Assembly (NCBI GenBank): GCA_000697665.1
Contig: KL197711.1
Location: 1,901,689 to 1,965,688 of the forward strand
DNA: 64,000 bases
Reading direction: 5' to 3'
Origin: Jaapia argillacea MUCL 33604
Lineage: Eukaryota > Basidiomycota > Agaricomycetes > Jaapiales > Jaapiaceae
The number at the start of each line of letters is the position of its first letter. Positions within the stretch are counted from its first letter, which is position 1. Shown here piece by piece: positions 45,476 to 57,127 of the stretch. Under the pieces are notes generated by a model that saw nothing but the letters and a program-made list of their open reading frames with translations, had not been told where the DNA came from and ran no database searches. Both the position numbers and the translations under genes were made by a program.

Positions 45476-47679
45476 ATGACCATCAAATCCATGTTCCCTC
45501 CAGTGCCGCCTTTGACCCCGACGAACGTCCATAACTTTTTGTTTCGGAGGCCTGATCAACCATTCGCAAACTACACCCTGCATATCGATGCTGTGACTGG
45601 CAAGAAAAGATCTAGTCATGAATTCTTAGAGAGGGCGTATGATGGTGCGACGGCTCTGGCCAGTCCGCCCTCAGAAGGAGGCTTAGGCTTGGAGCCAGAG
45701 ACCGGAGAGATGGTGGGCATCTTGAGTCCGAATTGCATGGTGAGTGTTCTGTTGGCGTTCTGGAGGACGTAAGATTGATATCCTGCTACCGGTGTAGGAT
45801 TATATTGCCCTTGTGCATTCATTGCTGATCCTCACCACGCCATTTGCACTCCTCTCGAGTTATTCGACACCGTTCGAACTCAAGCATGCCATCCGCTTAT
45901 CCAAGGCAACCCGCATATTCGTCGATCCAAAGCTTCTACCTCTCGCGTTGCAATGTGCCCAGGAATGCGGTTTGTCGAGTGATCGGATTTACATCCTTGA
46001 AGGCCATGTTAAGGGTCGAAAGAGCTATGGCGAGATGATTGATAAAGTTAGAAAGAGAGGCGCTCCGAGAGTTCCTGTCAGGTCAGCTGGGAAGGACACG
46101 ATAGCTTACCTTATCTTCTCCAGCGGTACCAGTGGGCTGCCAAAGGGTCAGTCCCTTTGCTCCCTCATGACGATCATGTTAGGCTTACAACTCCGGATAG
46201 CTGTCATGATATCGCATGGAAATCTATGTTTTGCTTTGGCGCAGTATGTTGTCGTCACTAAGTCCGTTCTAGATGTCTACACAGTCAGTGAAATGTACTG
46301 TCATGTGGTTTATGCTCACTTAAAGGTCGTAGCCTCCAACGCCCAAGACGCCGGAGGGCATCCCCGTCGTTTTAGCGTTCCTACCTTTCTATCACACGTT
46401 TGGACTCCATATGTTCGCATTCCGCGGTTTCGTCGCACCTGCCACCGCCGTCATACTACCGAGGTGGAATGCTGAATTTGCTGTTAAGATCATCCCCAAG
46501 TTAGTCGAGACCATTCTCTTTCAGCCGTGATTTGACAATTCCTCCTTTCTTAGATATCGTATATCTCATTTTCTGCTGGTTCCATCAGTTGTCCAGCCGC
46601 TTTTAGATGCCTCAAGGTCAAAAAACTTTGACTTGAGCTCTCTACTCGGTCTCGGCAGTGGTGCGGCATACCTACCACCACAACTCGCGGAGGAACTGTC
46701 TCAAATCACCCCAGGCGGTGTTGAGGTTACAGAAGGTATTGATTGTCACTTTCTGGGTAGAATCGAGCTCACCAACCCCTAATGCAGGATATGGAATGTC
46801 GGAAACCGTAAGTCTGAACCCTATGTATCCTCACCGTCCTGACTTTACCGTGGATAGACTGTAGCAGCGACTGTCAAGCCACGGCCAGAGCTCTTCGGTG
46901 GTCGTGTGAAGCCACAGCCTGGAACGGCTGGTGTTCTGCTACCCGGACTCGAAGCTCGCATCGTCAGAGAAGATGGCTCTGATGCGGACACGAATGAACC
47001 CGGCGAACTACACCTCAGAGGTGGTAACATTGTCTTGGGATACTGGGATAATGAGAAGGCAACACGAGAAACGTTCGTCGATGGTTGGCTCAAGACCGGT
47101 GATCGATTCCGTGTCAACGAGGACGGTTTGTTCTTGTGAGTCGATTGCCGCAAGGACTTGCTTTCTGTCTTCTCACGAGATTTCCCCTAGCTTCGAGGAC
47201 AGAGTGAAGGTAAACTTCATTTTTTTCAACCGAACCATTCGCTCAACCCGTCTGTAACGCTACAGGACACTCTGAAAGTATCGGGGATGCAAGTCTCTCC
47301 TACGGAGATCGAAGGCGTCCTCCTCCATCAACCTGATAAGCTGATCCTGGATGTCGCGGTTGCAGGGGTCAATGGAGGCCGTACTTCCGATGAAAAGGTC
47401 CCTCGAGCTTGGATCGTGCTCAGCAAGTATGGGCGAAAACGTGGGAAGGATGCAGTCTTCAAGACATTGGAAGCCTGGTCCCAAGAGCACTTGAGTAAGT
47501 ACAAGTGGCTTCGTGGAGGCTTTGAGGTCGTTCGGGAGGTCCGTATATGGGCTAGTATCGGCTTGGATGAGGAGGTGCTGAACCTTTTTGCCTAGATACC
47601 CAAGTCACCCACGGGAAAGGTTTTGCGTCGAGAACTTCAAGATCGCTACGAGAAGCGTCATCCCAGGGCGAAGTTATAA
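45476..47679 (+). CDS. Peroxisomal AMP-dependent acyl-CoA ligase-like enzyme
   Basis: ANL-superfamily adenylating enzyme, likely of the 4-coumarate/medium-chain acyl-CoA ligase type: acid + ATP + CoA to acyl-CoA + AMP. Several exons. The start MTIKSMFPPVPPL was chosen; MFPPV five codons later is possible. Motifs in order: IAYLIFSSGTSGLPKG (ATP loop), FLPFYHTFGLH, EGYGMSETT, FVDGWLKTGDRFRV, VSGMQVSPTEIEGVL and SPTGKVLRREL with the catalytic Lys. The YGMSE exon is only about 20 bases long. The protein ends RAKL, and AKL is a classical PTS1 signal, so a peroxisomal site is likely. The substrate acid cannot be read from sequence. Convergent with GUT2, with 119 bases between the stops. Confidence 0.9.
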
Positions 47680-47798
47680 GCGACCGAAAGTAGTTTCGGA
47701 CGTCATCCACCATCTTGATGAATTATGGATTTCTGTATCAAGCGTTACTTGGATATGCACGGAATGATTATGCTGCTATAGAGATCTTTGTCGGTCAA

Positions 47799-50450
47799 TC
47801 ATACGCCTCCACCACTCTTTTCGACTGGTATTCGCATGCGATCCTTCTTGATCCGCGGAGCGGGAGCTAGCAAGACATCTTTAAGCTCTGCGCAGACCTG
47901 GTGAATGATGAGCATTAGCGGTAGACAGATGAGAAAGGGGAGATCTCACCTCTACGAACTCATCCAAGTCCAAAGACGTGCGTGTTGCAAAACCGGATTC
48001 CTCGAGGACGTAGTCTACGTCTTTATTGCGAACGTTTTCATACCCAGGAACCTCCTTCAACAGTTGTGGTAATTCCCGTTTGTCAACTCGATGGGTGTTG
48101 TCGGCCTTGGTCTTGAAAACGGTTCGCAGTGCATCGACTTCGCCAGCATCAAACTGAGCCCTACTATATGTCACTCCCTGTGCTGGTGGCCTTGACTGGC
48201 CAACTATCAAGGCGCCCGTGTACTCGAACAAACTTTGGAGTCTCTCCAAGGTACCGTTGGGGGCTGGTTCGGGCGCCAATGAATTGGGAGGGAGACCCAT
48301 ACTGGCAAGGAATTTGGTTGCACGTTCCAGTTCCAATTTCTTCTTGGCCCGATTCCAATGCAACTCTTCGGCCATGATATCCACTACACGCGGAAGGGAC
48401 TCGAGCGCTGCCTGTGCGTTCAGGAATGCCAAGCGACATCTGCGGGCAATGACGTCCACCGGGGTCTGAGCATATTCGTGCCGGATAGCATATCGCACTT
48501 CTGCTTCAATATCTGATCAATATAAAAGTTCGAGTCAGGTCCGATGAACAGGAGAGATTTGGAGATGATCGTACAGGGATATGATTTACTAAGTCGGATG
48601 CCGTGTAGAGGCCAAGGTTCTCCAGTGGGTTGAGCGAGCGAACAGACGGTCCATGCGCGATCGCCGTAGTTATCTGAAAGGTGCTTGGCCACTTCTGTTT
48701 CGAGTCCATACTGATATAAGGACATTCATTAGCCCGTAGAACGACAACTCAGGATAGGACATACCCTCTGGATCAACCCTATAAACATATTGCGTGTCCA
48801 CCCGTCACTTCCAACCAATCGAACATTCTCTGTCAGACAAGCGTTCTTCACTCTATTATGGAGGTTGAACGCTTTGACAGCTTCATCAACCGTCTCCTCT
48901 GCCATAGCTCGATACGTCGTCCACTTCCCTCCTGCAATCGTCAACAACCCGGAGGCCGAAAGGTGAATCATATGATTCCTCACAAGGCCCTCTGTGCTGT
49001 TGGCATTCGGATTCCTCACCAATGGTCTCAAACCCGACCAAGCGCTGAGAACATCTCCTCTCCTCACCTTAATATCTGGCGAAAGATATCTCCGGACCTC
49101 TTCTAAGATCCATCGGATGTCTTCTTCGGAGGCTCTGGGTTCGGTTTCGACTTGAGCTCGGGTATCCGTTGTGCCAGCAATGGTAGTTCCTTGCCAGGGG
49201 AGGAAGAAGATAACGCGGCCGTCGGAGGTCGAGGGATCGAGGAGACCCATGGTTCGAGGAGAATAGTAATTTGGGAGGGTAATGTGGACACCGGATGATG
49301 GCTGGACGATTGGCTTGTGTGATAGGTTGTCGAGAGTGAGGAGGGCGTCTGAGAACGGACCAGTTGCATTAACTATGCCCTGAAAGAAACCGATTCAGCA
49401 GGAAAGATCTGAATATGTTGCATTATACCGACTCTAGTGCGAACGTCCCACTCGCGACCTGTCAGGGTATCTCGAACACGGGCTGCGTATAGTTTCCCGT
49501 TGTCGTCTTTGTGTAATGACGTGACTTCTGTATGGTTAGCAACTGTAGCTCCATATTTGACTGCGGTCATGATGAGGGCGATATTCATCCTTGAGTCGTT
49601 GTGCTGCCCTGAAACCTTCCTTAGCAGGAAAGTGGGACGAGGTAGGGTGTGCCTCCTCACCGTCGTAGTAGACTAGAGCCCCAACAAGACCTTGGCTTTT
49701 GAGCATCGGGAAAGTCTCCAACGCTTTGCCTTTGCTCATTAAGTACGACGTCTCCATATTTTCCTTTCCGGCCAGCATATCATACATCTTGCAACCAACC
49801 CAATAATATGGAACCTGCCAGTATCTGAGGACCTAAGCCTTTCGTTGCTGCAAACAAGAAATGAAAGTAAATAACTCACTTGTAAATGGGAAGCATTATA
49901 GGTAACATGTTCGATAGATATGGCGCAGTCTGGAGAAAAATGCGTCGTTCGTGGAGGGCCTCCTTGACAAGTTTGTATTGTTCATAATCGAGTTCCATCA
50001 CTGCCTTTTGAAGGTATCGAACTCCCCCATGAACGAGCTTAGTGGACTTTGACGAAGTGCCTGAAATTGACGATCGGATGACTATCAACTGAATCGAAGT
50101 GTACACGCACCCGCACTAAAGTCGTCCCTCTCCACCAAAGCAACTCTCAGACCTCGAGTGACTGCATCTACAGCAACACCAGCACCAGTTGCGCCTCCCC
50201 CAACGATCAACAAATCAAATTGATTGGGATACTCGGTTCCATTCGGTGTATCTGTGGATGCCCTCAAGGAATCCAGCATCTGCTCCCTCGAAGGGGGAGA
50301 CCATGGCGGTGGTGGTCTCCTGGTCTCTCGCGTCGAAGCTGGGTACGCTGGGCCAGAATTCAGAAAATAATAACCACCTCCTACAGCTGCAATAGTAGCT
50401 CCTGAAGCTGCCGCAAGTGCCCTTCGCGAAAACACTGCGCGGCGGAGCAT
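47799..50450 (-). CDS. GUT2: Mitochondrial FAD-dependent glycerol-3-phosphate dehydrogenase
   Basis: Oxidises glycerol-3-phosphate to DHAP and feeds electrons to ubiquinone on the inner mitochondrial membrane (known for the family). The start MLRRAVFSRRALAAASGATI is an arginine-rich mitochondrial presequence with a short hydrophobic segment. The FAD-binding motif LLIVGGGATGAGVAVDA lies near residue 80, then SSKSTKLVHGGVRYL, FLPWQGTTIAGTTD and TIAGGKWTTYRAMAEE. The C-terminal domain (YAIRHEYAQTPVDVIARRCR) is typical. Unlike yeast Gut2 as I recall it, a C-terminal extension follows (residues about 660-740) with EF-hand-like text such as KTKADNTHRVDKREL, as in animal GPD2. The last exon ends KSGGGV. 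Several short introns. Divergent from the 51347 gene. Confidence 0.93.
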
Positions 50451-51346
50451 AGCTCAACACCACTCAGAAGTCGTAGGTGAGGATATCTGTCGCCAGAAAC
50501 AAACAATTGGGTTGACTGGGTGCGTTTGGGAGTTTGACGTTGGACTCTGGAGGCGGTAAGCCGGTCCCACGGGTCTTTTCATGCTCTAGGGACTCTGAGG
50601 ACACCGACGCACGTTCATCGTGTCTCCGATGTGTTGAAATGGTGTTGGCGAGGATATATAGCATGGATCTTTCCAACGATATCGGTTGTTTGCGTGGTGT
50701 ACCAAGTCAAAAGCATTCCTACCCATCGTTTCTCTGAATGAAGGACTGGAACTTGGTGGACGTAACAACGGAGATTCTCGGGCCGCCAAAATCGATAATC
50801 TTCATCAAACAGCGGCCTTTCGAATTCAATAGTTGACATCGACTGCGAGGTTCGTTCCACCCGTTGACTTCCAGCTGAATTCAGAACGATAGACCACATC
50901 GATTCTACTCCCCACAGGTACAGAAGAAACGAAGTCGCTTTTTTGGGACATTTTTCGGAGACCAAGCCCCATCTTGACGCGCTCCGGAGCTCAAGTTTGC
51001 GAGACGACACCGAGACCATGCCACCTTTGCACAGAGGTTGACTATCATCATACCAGGAAATCACATGCAAATTCGAAAGGCTCTCAAGGAGCTCCTTGTC
51101 TCGACGTCGGCCCTGGCGTTTAGCAGATGACTTGCGAGCGTTGGTGGGGTGCAGTGGGCGTTGGGGCTGTCGGTCAACGAGAGCACCAAAATTGGCTAAA
51201 CCGGCCAAAAAAGCCGAGTTCTTGACTTCCGTGCCTGTGAAGGGCGGAATCCAAGTGGTCTATCGTTCTGAATCCAGCTGTCAAGCTGTTTCTATCCATC
51301 ATTTCTCAAACGGAGCGGTGACTAATGTCGCGCTGCCGCAGAAGTT
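50451..51346. other. Upstream region between GUT2 and MYND paralog 3
   Basis: A 590-base open stretch on the minus strand (50615-51208) includes readable text (ELLESLSNLHVISWYDDSQP), but its first codon is TTG and no splice partner was found. It may be a decayed or incomplete gene. Otherwise a divergent promoter region. Confidence 0.35.
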
Positions 51347-53465
51347 ATGCCTCCGCCGCCTGGAATAAACATGGCAGCATACCAGAAGGTCATGCTTAGG
51401 TTGAAGCGGAACCCGAAGGAGGTATGTTTTCTTGCGTGCTCGCTGTGATCTTCTGAAACTCACCCCAGTCATAATACAGTTTCTTGCATGTGCACAGCGA
51501 GGAAATTTGCCCGAGGCCATTGCTTTGGGAAACTTCTGGCAAGATTTCCCAGAATTGTTGTCACTCGGTCTTCTCGACGTGTTTTTCCATCACACGGATG
51601 ATAGCAAGGCTCCGATTGACTCCAGCGCAAACCATATGGACAAGCCTGTCCAACTGGCCTTCGCATCCTTTGTTGGTCTCGCGAAAGTTGGAGAATTCTG
51701 GGATGCGGGTTTACTCGATGAGAGCAAAGTACTGAAAGCTTGGCCTGGGATCTTCACTTGGAGCGAATATTTCTTCGTTGCTCGAGTTCTTCCCGTTGGT
51801 GTTCCGGACGGGCTCCGTCAAGGGACCATGGACTCCATTGCCTCTACCTGGTATGGATTCCTGAAGAATGCCAACGTCCGGCAGGCCATGGCAGACACTC
51901 CCGGCGCAATCGAGCTAGCTACGCATCTATGGATTAGAGAAGGTACCGGATCTGTGCCTTCCTTCGCCACTATCCCCGTTACGTCATCCATGTTTGATAG
52001 CTTGCTCAAGTTCGCCGACGATTCCGCCCTCGACAGAGTTGTGGAAGCAATGGATGGCAAAGTCGACAACATTGCGCAGATCGCTTTGAATCGTTTACGT
52101 GCCGCTATCAAAGGTCCAAATCTCGACGCTATGGAGATGCTGATCTTCACCGACACCATCAATACTTTGTGTCGCGAGCCAAGAAATGGCCTTCGTGACG
52201 CATTCCTTCGTTTCAATGTGATTCATTGGGTTACCAAAGGACTAGCAGCCATCTCGACCAACATCGTCTCGGCTCCAGATCCCAAGAGCCTCGCTGCAAT
52301 GTTATCCTGCCTTGGTTTCCTCTCCAATTACATCGAGTCAACTGACGGGTTTACATGGGTACTGCAATCCATCAACGCAGGCCTCATCTCTGCCTACGCC
52401 GACTGCAGTCCTGTTTTCAACAAGGTGGACCTTTCGGATAGGGAAGATATCATCATACCCATATTCGACGATATCATCCCTCGTTACATGGTTTTTCGCT
52501 CAGTGGTTTGCGCCGTTGATGGTGCGATATTTTCCGTCGATCAGTCAAACCGCAGAGGAAAGTTGGAAAGGAGCCCAGCCGGTGATGCGTGGAGAAAGTT
52601 CTACGCACTTACCCTTGAGCGCCGAGCTTTTCTTGCTCAGCACCATTTGCTGAAAGACAAGGCCATTATTTGTGATAATACCAAGGTTTGTTCTCGCGCA
52701 ATGATCTTCGTCCTTCCACTGATGCAGTGCCGCTGACACCGAAACCGGTTGCTTTCTAGTGCCAGAGAATGGACGACAAGAATGCGTTTCGAAAGTGTTC
52801 AGCCTGCTTGTGCACGTTCTACTGCTCTAAGGAATGTCAAGCGATAGCTTGGAAGCAAGGAGACCATAAGTCGATGTGTAAACTGAAGCAACAAGAGCGT
52901 ATAGGTCTGCACCTGTCATTCAACCTTACTTCCAATGTATCTCACGACGCCTTCACTAGAGCACAAAGCGGAGTCAATCACCAAGCAAGATATTCGTTTC
53001 CTCCATCATCTTACGTTACAAGATGGTGCACGTAACCTCCCTCATCTTCGAGCTCTGGCGGCTCGCGAGTTCCCGGGCATCCCCTACCACTCCCTTGTCA
53101 TCTCTATCAACTACAATTTCCTTCCTCCGACATTTTCTCTAAAGCCCATCGATACGTACACGGGACAAAATATCCGTGGCACGACAAATGGCGAAGATCG
53201 GCATCACGCTCTCGTCCAGAAAACCAAGGAGCATCCGGGCAAGTATGTGCTTGTTGAGGCGATGATTTCGTTTGGGGAAGGCGATCAGCTTATATTGACC
53301 TTGGCGAAAGGTGATTATTGGGATTCGAAGGATGGCTATGATGAGTTGGTTGCGGATGAGATGGATCAGATGATGGCGAGGATCATAGTCGATAACATCA
53401 TGAAGAACTTGGGAAGTCAAGTCAAGCATTCGGAATCCCGGCGCTCGAGAAGACGGAATCCATAA
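51347..53465 (+). CDS. MYND zinc-finger protein (paralog 3)
   Basis: Exons are 51347-51421, 51480-52685, 52760-52904 and 52960-53465 (643 residues). Exon phases are the same as in paralogs 1 and 2. FFHHTDDSKAPIDSSANHMD and WPGIFTWSEYFFVARVLPVG align with their bodies at clearly lower identity, so this copy is older. The finger reads CDNTKC before intron 2, then FRKCSACLCTFYCSKECQAI and KQGDHKSMC after it. The C-terminal domain (FPGIPYHSLVISINYNFLPP) is kept and extended by an acidic-basic tail. Start MPPPPGINMAAYQKVMLRLK; an inner ATG is also possible. Confidence 0.87.
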
Positions 53466-53990
53466 TCGCGAGGACTCCGAGGGGAAACGCCCTACGAACA
53501 CTGTGACTACCAGAATATTCTCATCTCATCCCGAGCACCTATTTTTGACTTGTAATTGGAATCAGAACGTACAGAAGTTCTCATGGTACTCCTTTACGTG
53601 ATTAGGGCGCGACGTCGAGCTCCCCTCAACCTGGTCGGAATCTTGCTGGCAAATACTTGCGTCGGGCTGTCCTGTGGTACACCTATGGTTTCGGACGAAA
53701 CCAACCCAACTCATGACGAGTGCTGCGGTGATGGGTCTTCCAAACAAACTGGTAAGTATCTCCGTGGTGAGCGGAACCGAGCTTGTGCTCTCCTTCCTTG
53801 CTCCACTAACATGCTTTTGAAGCTGTGGCACTGAATAGTATGAACCCACGGCCTTGAGAACGACCGAGGCAGGATTCGAATTCGAAGTCGGCGAAGTACT
53901 TGTTCCGCTCATACCTTGCCCCGAGTTAAAGAGTCGACTGGCAAGAGATCCTCAACGAAATATCGGTGGATTTTAGTAGAGATTGACCGC
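53466..53990. other. Intergenic region before the DUF6533 gene
   Basis: A minus-strand open stretch (53562-53912) starts with ATG (MSGTSTSPTSNSNPASVVLK) but shows no domain or splice support. Treated as unassigned. Confidence 0.3.
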
Positions 53991-55828
53991 ATGACTTCAC
54001 AGACTGCACAACACTTGGACTCTTTGGCATGGCTCGAAACCGCTCCGAAGCTATCGAATCTGTACATCAATCGCTATCTGGCTTTCGCGAGGTAGGTTCG
54101 CTTCAGATTATTCAACCCCCCACTCGAACTAATCGATATCTTCTCAGCTTTACAGTTTTGGTATACGATCATGGTTCGCAATTAATTCAACACCACACCT
54201 TCGTACGAGCCTAACCGAAACGTAGCCCTGACGTTTGATCAAGAGTATCATCTCATCTGGAAGGCAAAGTTCTCTTGGGCATCGCTACTATTCCTTTGGG
54301 TCAGCACAAGGCGGACTTCTAAACCTTGATCAGCCCTCACTCATCAAGCGTTGTTGTCCATAGAACAGATATCTGGCCCCATTAGGAGTTTTCCTCAACG
54401 CCTTCAGTGAGTCCTGCAAAATACTCAGTCAACTAGTTGTCATTCTCACGTTTATCCATCGGAATCAATACAGCACAAGCAGGATTTCCAGGTATATCTT
54501 ACCACTTGTGCGTTCCCTTACGAAGCCCCTGATGAATCCCACTTACTGCGAGGCACAGCTGTGAAGTATTTATAAGGGTACAAAGATGGTGGATTGTTTC
54601 CCTCATCACAAGCTGCTATGGTGAGACTTCCCTTTGCCATCCCATCGCCGCCACATCTCACCGGCTTCGACACTCTACTTTGCTACTTTGATAGTTCTCC
54701 TCTCTCGTAGGCATCGCTCGCACTTTCCTCATCACGTTGCTTCTGACCGCCTGTTGCCAGTCCGTGTATATGCGTTACTCCAGCAATCACGGTTGAGACC
54801 GAGAGTCATGTTCATCATCTCAGTGCGAAATCCCCGTCACATTCTTGGTCTAGGCTAATAAACTGTGATTACAGGTCGTCCCCCCCGTTGTGGTGGTCAT
54901 CTGCACAACACTGACCACGATCCACACCTCTGATAGCGCCGACGACAACATATTTTACTTACCAGCCTTTGAATCTTGTTTCCGGATGCCACTTAGTTAC
55001 GACTGGGTGCCTATGCTTGTTCCGCTGGTCAGTGTGATCTCCGACTCATACTTGTTCTTGTCAAGTCCCTCTGACGATCATTTCCCACGTAGCTTGTAGA
55101 CATTTTACTGTTTGGTATCACACTGTATCATGCGATGCAATATCGCAGATTCGGCGTGAGGCTTCCCCTTATGTCTGTGATTTGGCGTGATGGACTCATC
55201 TGGTTCATCGTCATGTTTGGTAAATGTCTGCTATCCCTTTTATCTCTCCCTCGATCTGACATGATAGCTGCACAGTTGTTTTCGGCATCAGCACAATCAT
55301 CTACGCACGATACACTCAAGATCTAATCATCCCCGACGCGTAATTGTTCTATTCCAAGTTGCATTTGACCTTCATTCACTCACACATCCTCAAACCAACA
55401 GACTCGTTTGCTGTGCAGTCCAAACAGGAGTTTCTCGATTAATATTCAATTTACGAGCGGCCTACGACAGCCCAGTACCAGGATCCCTTCCCAGCTCTGC
55501 TACGAATGGCATGACATTCGCTCCACCAGCCAACGTCTCCGAGCATTCAGACGAAGAGTCCGCGTCGTGGGAAAGCAACACCTTCGCCTCGCATCACCTT
55601 ACCTCCGAAATCCCAACCGAAACGAACGGGAGTTCGAACCAACGACCTCAATCCCAACAGATCCAATCTCTCCAAGCAGAAAACATCATCCCAGCAAACG
55701 CCTGTCCTTCAGTAGAAAGCACTCCCACAACTCCAAAACTTAATGGGTCCACCACAGGACTCAACACTCCCAACTCATCCACACCTCCAATCACTGCGTC
55801 CCGTATTCTGGCTGCTACGTCTGTGTAG
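53991..55828 (+). CDS. DUF6533 seven-helix membrane protein
   Basis: About ten short exons. Exon joins give YINRYLAFASFTVLVYDHAL then TFDQEYHLIWKAKFSW, the DUF6533 signature of Agaricomycete membrane proteins. Further helices are NRYLAPLGVFLNAF, QRWWIVSLITSCY, VRVYALLQQSRLRPRVMFII, VVPPVVVVICTTLTTI, VDILLFGITLYHAMQYRRFG and TVVFGISTIIYARYTQDLII. The last exon adds a disordered tail ending LAATSV. Between helix 3 (about 54,600) and VRVYALL the best hydrophobic reading (GIARTFLITLLLTACC, acceptor at 54710) is out of frame with the next part. An alternative acceptor near 54692 keeps one open frame but loses the hydrophobic text. Function unknown for the family. The last 181 coding bases overlap the convergent GH105-like gene. 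Confidence 0.75.
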
Positions 55829-57127
55829 TTGGATGGGAAGTGGTCGGGAAAGAGGGTAGAGGCTCGATAGGCTACCGAGGAAAGGGCTGCGGAGGATGAG
55901 GCATCGCCAAAGGGGGAGCCGCCCGTTAAGTAGTCTGGAACGAGGTTTTGGGGTGTCTGACGATTTTTGGGAGGTTGAGTATGGTGTGAGGTTAGGAATG
56001 GAATTGGAAAGCAGACGTACTAAAGCTGCAAATTCTCCATCGAGGATTTCTTTTACTCATAAAGTGAGATTTTGAGTTTGGTTGGTCATATTACATGCGA
56101 AATCCGACTTTTGGATCGTAGCGGCTACGCGTAACATCCCTAACGCAGCCCAAGCGTTACCTTCCATTCCAAATAAACTTGGTGAATACTTTTACATGCC
56201 CGTTTCGCCGAATGAAATACCCACCTGTTCCCCATATCCCTTCATCAAAAAAGGTCTTGTTATCATCCGAATAAATGTGGGCCCAGAGGTTGCCCGTCGG
56301 ACCGGGTACTAACAAGGCATCACGGTAAAGACGACAATTGTCGTACGCAAGTTGGAGGAGGGTTTGGTTTTGGGTAACTGCACCATAGTATGCGATGAAA
56401 GGTGGGCCCATGTACACTCCGTCCGCCCTGTGGGTGACGGGAGGTCAATTGGGATGAAGATGAAGTGAGGGAGGAACCAACCAGTATTGTTTAGAGTCAA
56501 TGCGATGAGAGATCGCTCCTGTCGACGTGCGAGGCGCTTTGTACAACAACTACGCAGCACCATACATATCATCTCAACAAACCAGACCAGATACAACCAA
56601 CAACGAAAGGACTCACAAAATCCAATTGTGCCTTTGAAGCGTTAGCCCAATAAGCCGATCTCAAAGGATCCGTAAACGACCCCAACAAAACACCTGACCC
56701 AGCAGACGCTCCATCCAACGCCGCCCCATCCAAAGCATCACCAATAACCTGACTTAACCTCCCATCACTACTTTGTCGAACGACGGCGCTCAAAGCGAGG
56801 TGGAGAGCTGATATTGGGATGGCGCCGGTAGAGATGAAGGGTGTGTCGCCAAAGACGGAGTATTGGGGGTAGGAGAGCTCGATGATTGAGCCCAGGGCTG
56901 TTCCTTGCTCCCAGCTTTGAGGTTCAAGAAGTTACGATGTGAGGTGAAGGTAGGTTGGGTGGGGGTACGCACCTGGCTCGCATTGAGTCTAGCATGGCTG
57001 ATTTGATGTTGGTGATCATGTGTGAGTATGATTCGTAGAGGGCTTGTTCGTCTGAGTTGGAGGTGGCCACTACCGCTGTGAGGGTATGACCCAGAAGGAA
57101 ACCACAGAGGAGGAGGTAGGGAAACAT
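55648..57127 (-). CDS. GH105-like secreted glycoside hydrolase with one in-frame TGA
   Basis: Six-hairpin family related to unsaturated rhamnogalacturonyl hydrolases (GH105/GH88). Signal peptide MFPYLLLCGFLLGHTLTAVV. Exon joins give SWEQGTALGSIIELSYPQYS, LLYKAPRTSTGAISHR, WADGVYMGPPFIAYYGAVTQ, FFDEGIWGTG then NAWAALGMLRVAATI, NYLTGGSPFGD-type text (PDYLTGGSPFGDASSSAALS), and finally VDPLSF and STEGQAFAGMMFSAWRDW. The conserved text continues on both sides of a TGA at 56057-56059, where Trp is expected (TL-stop-VKEILDGEF). So this is a fresh nonsense allele, a sequence error, or a shortened protein. Without the TGA the frame is clean to the stop at 55648. Confidence 0.72.
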
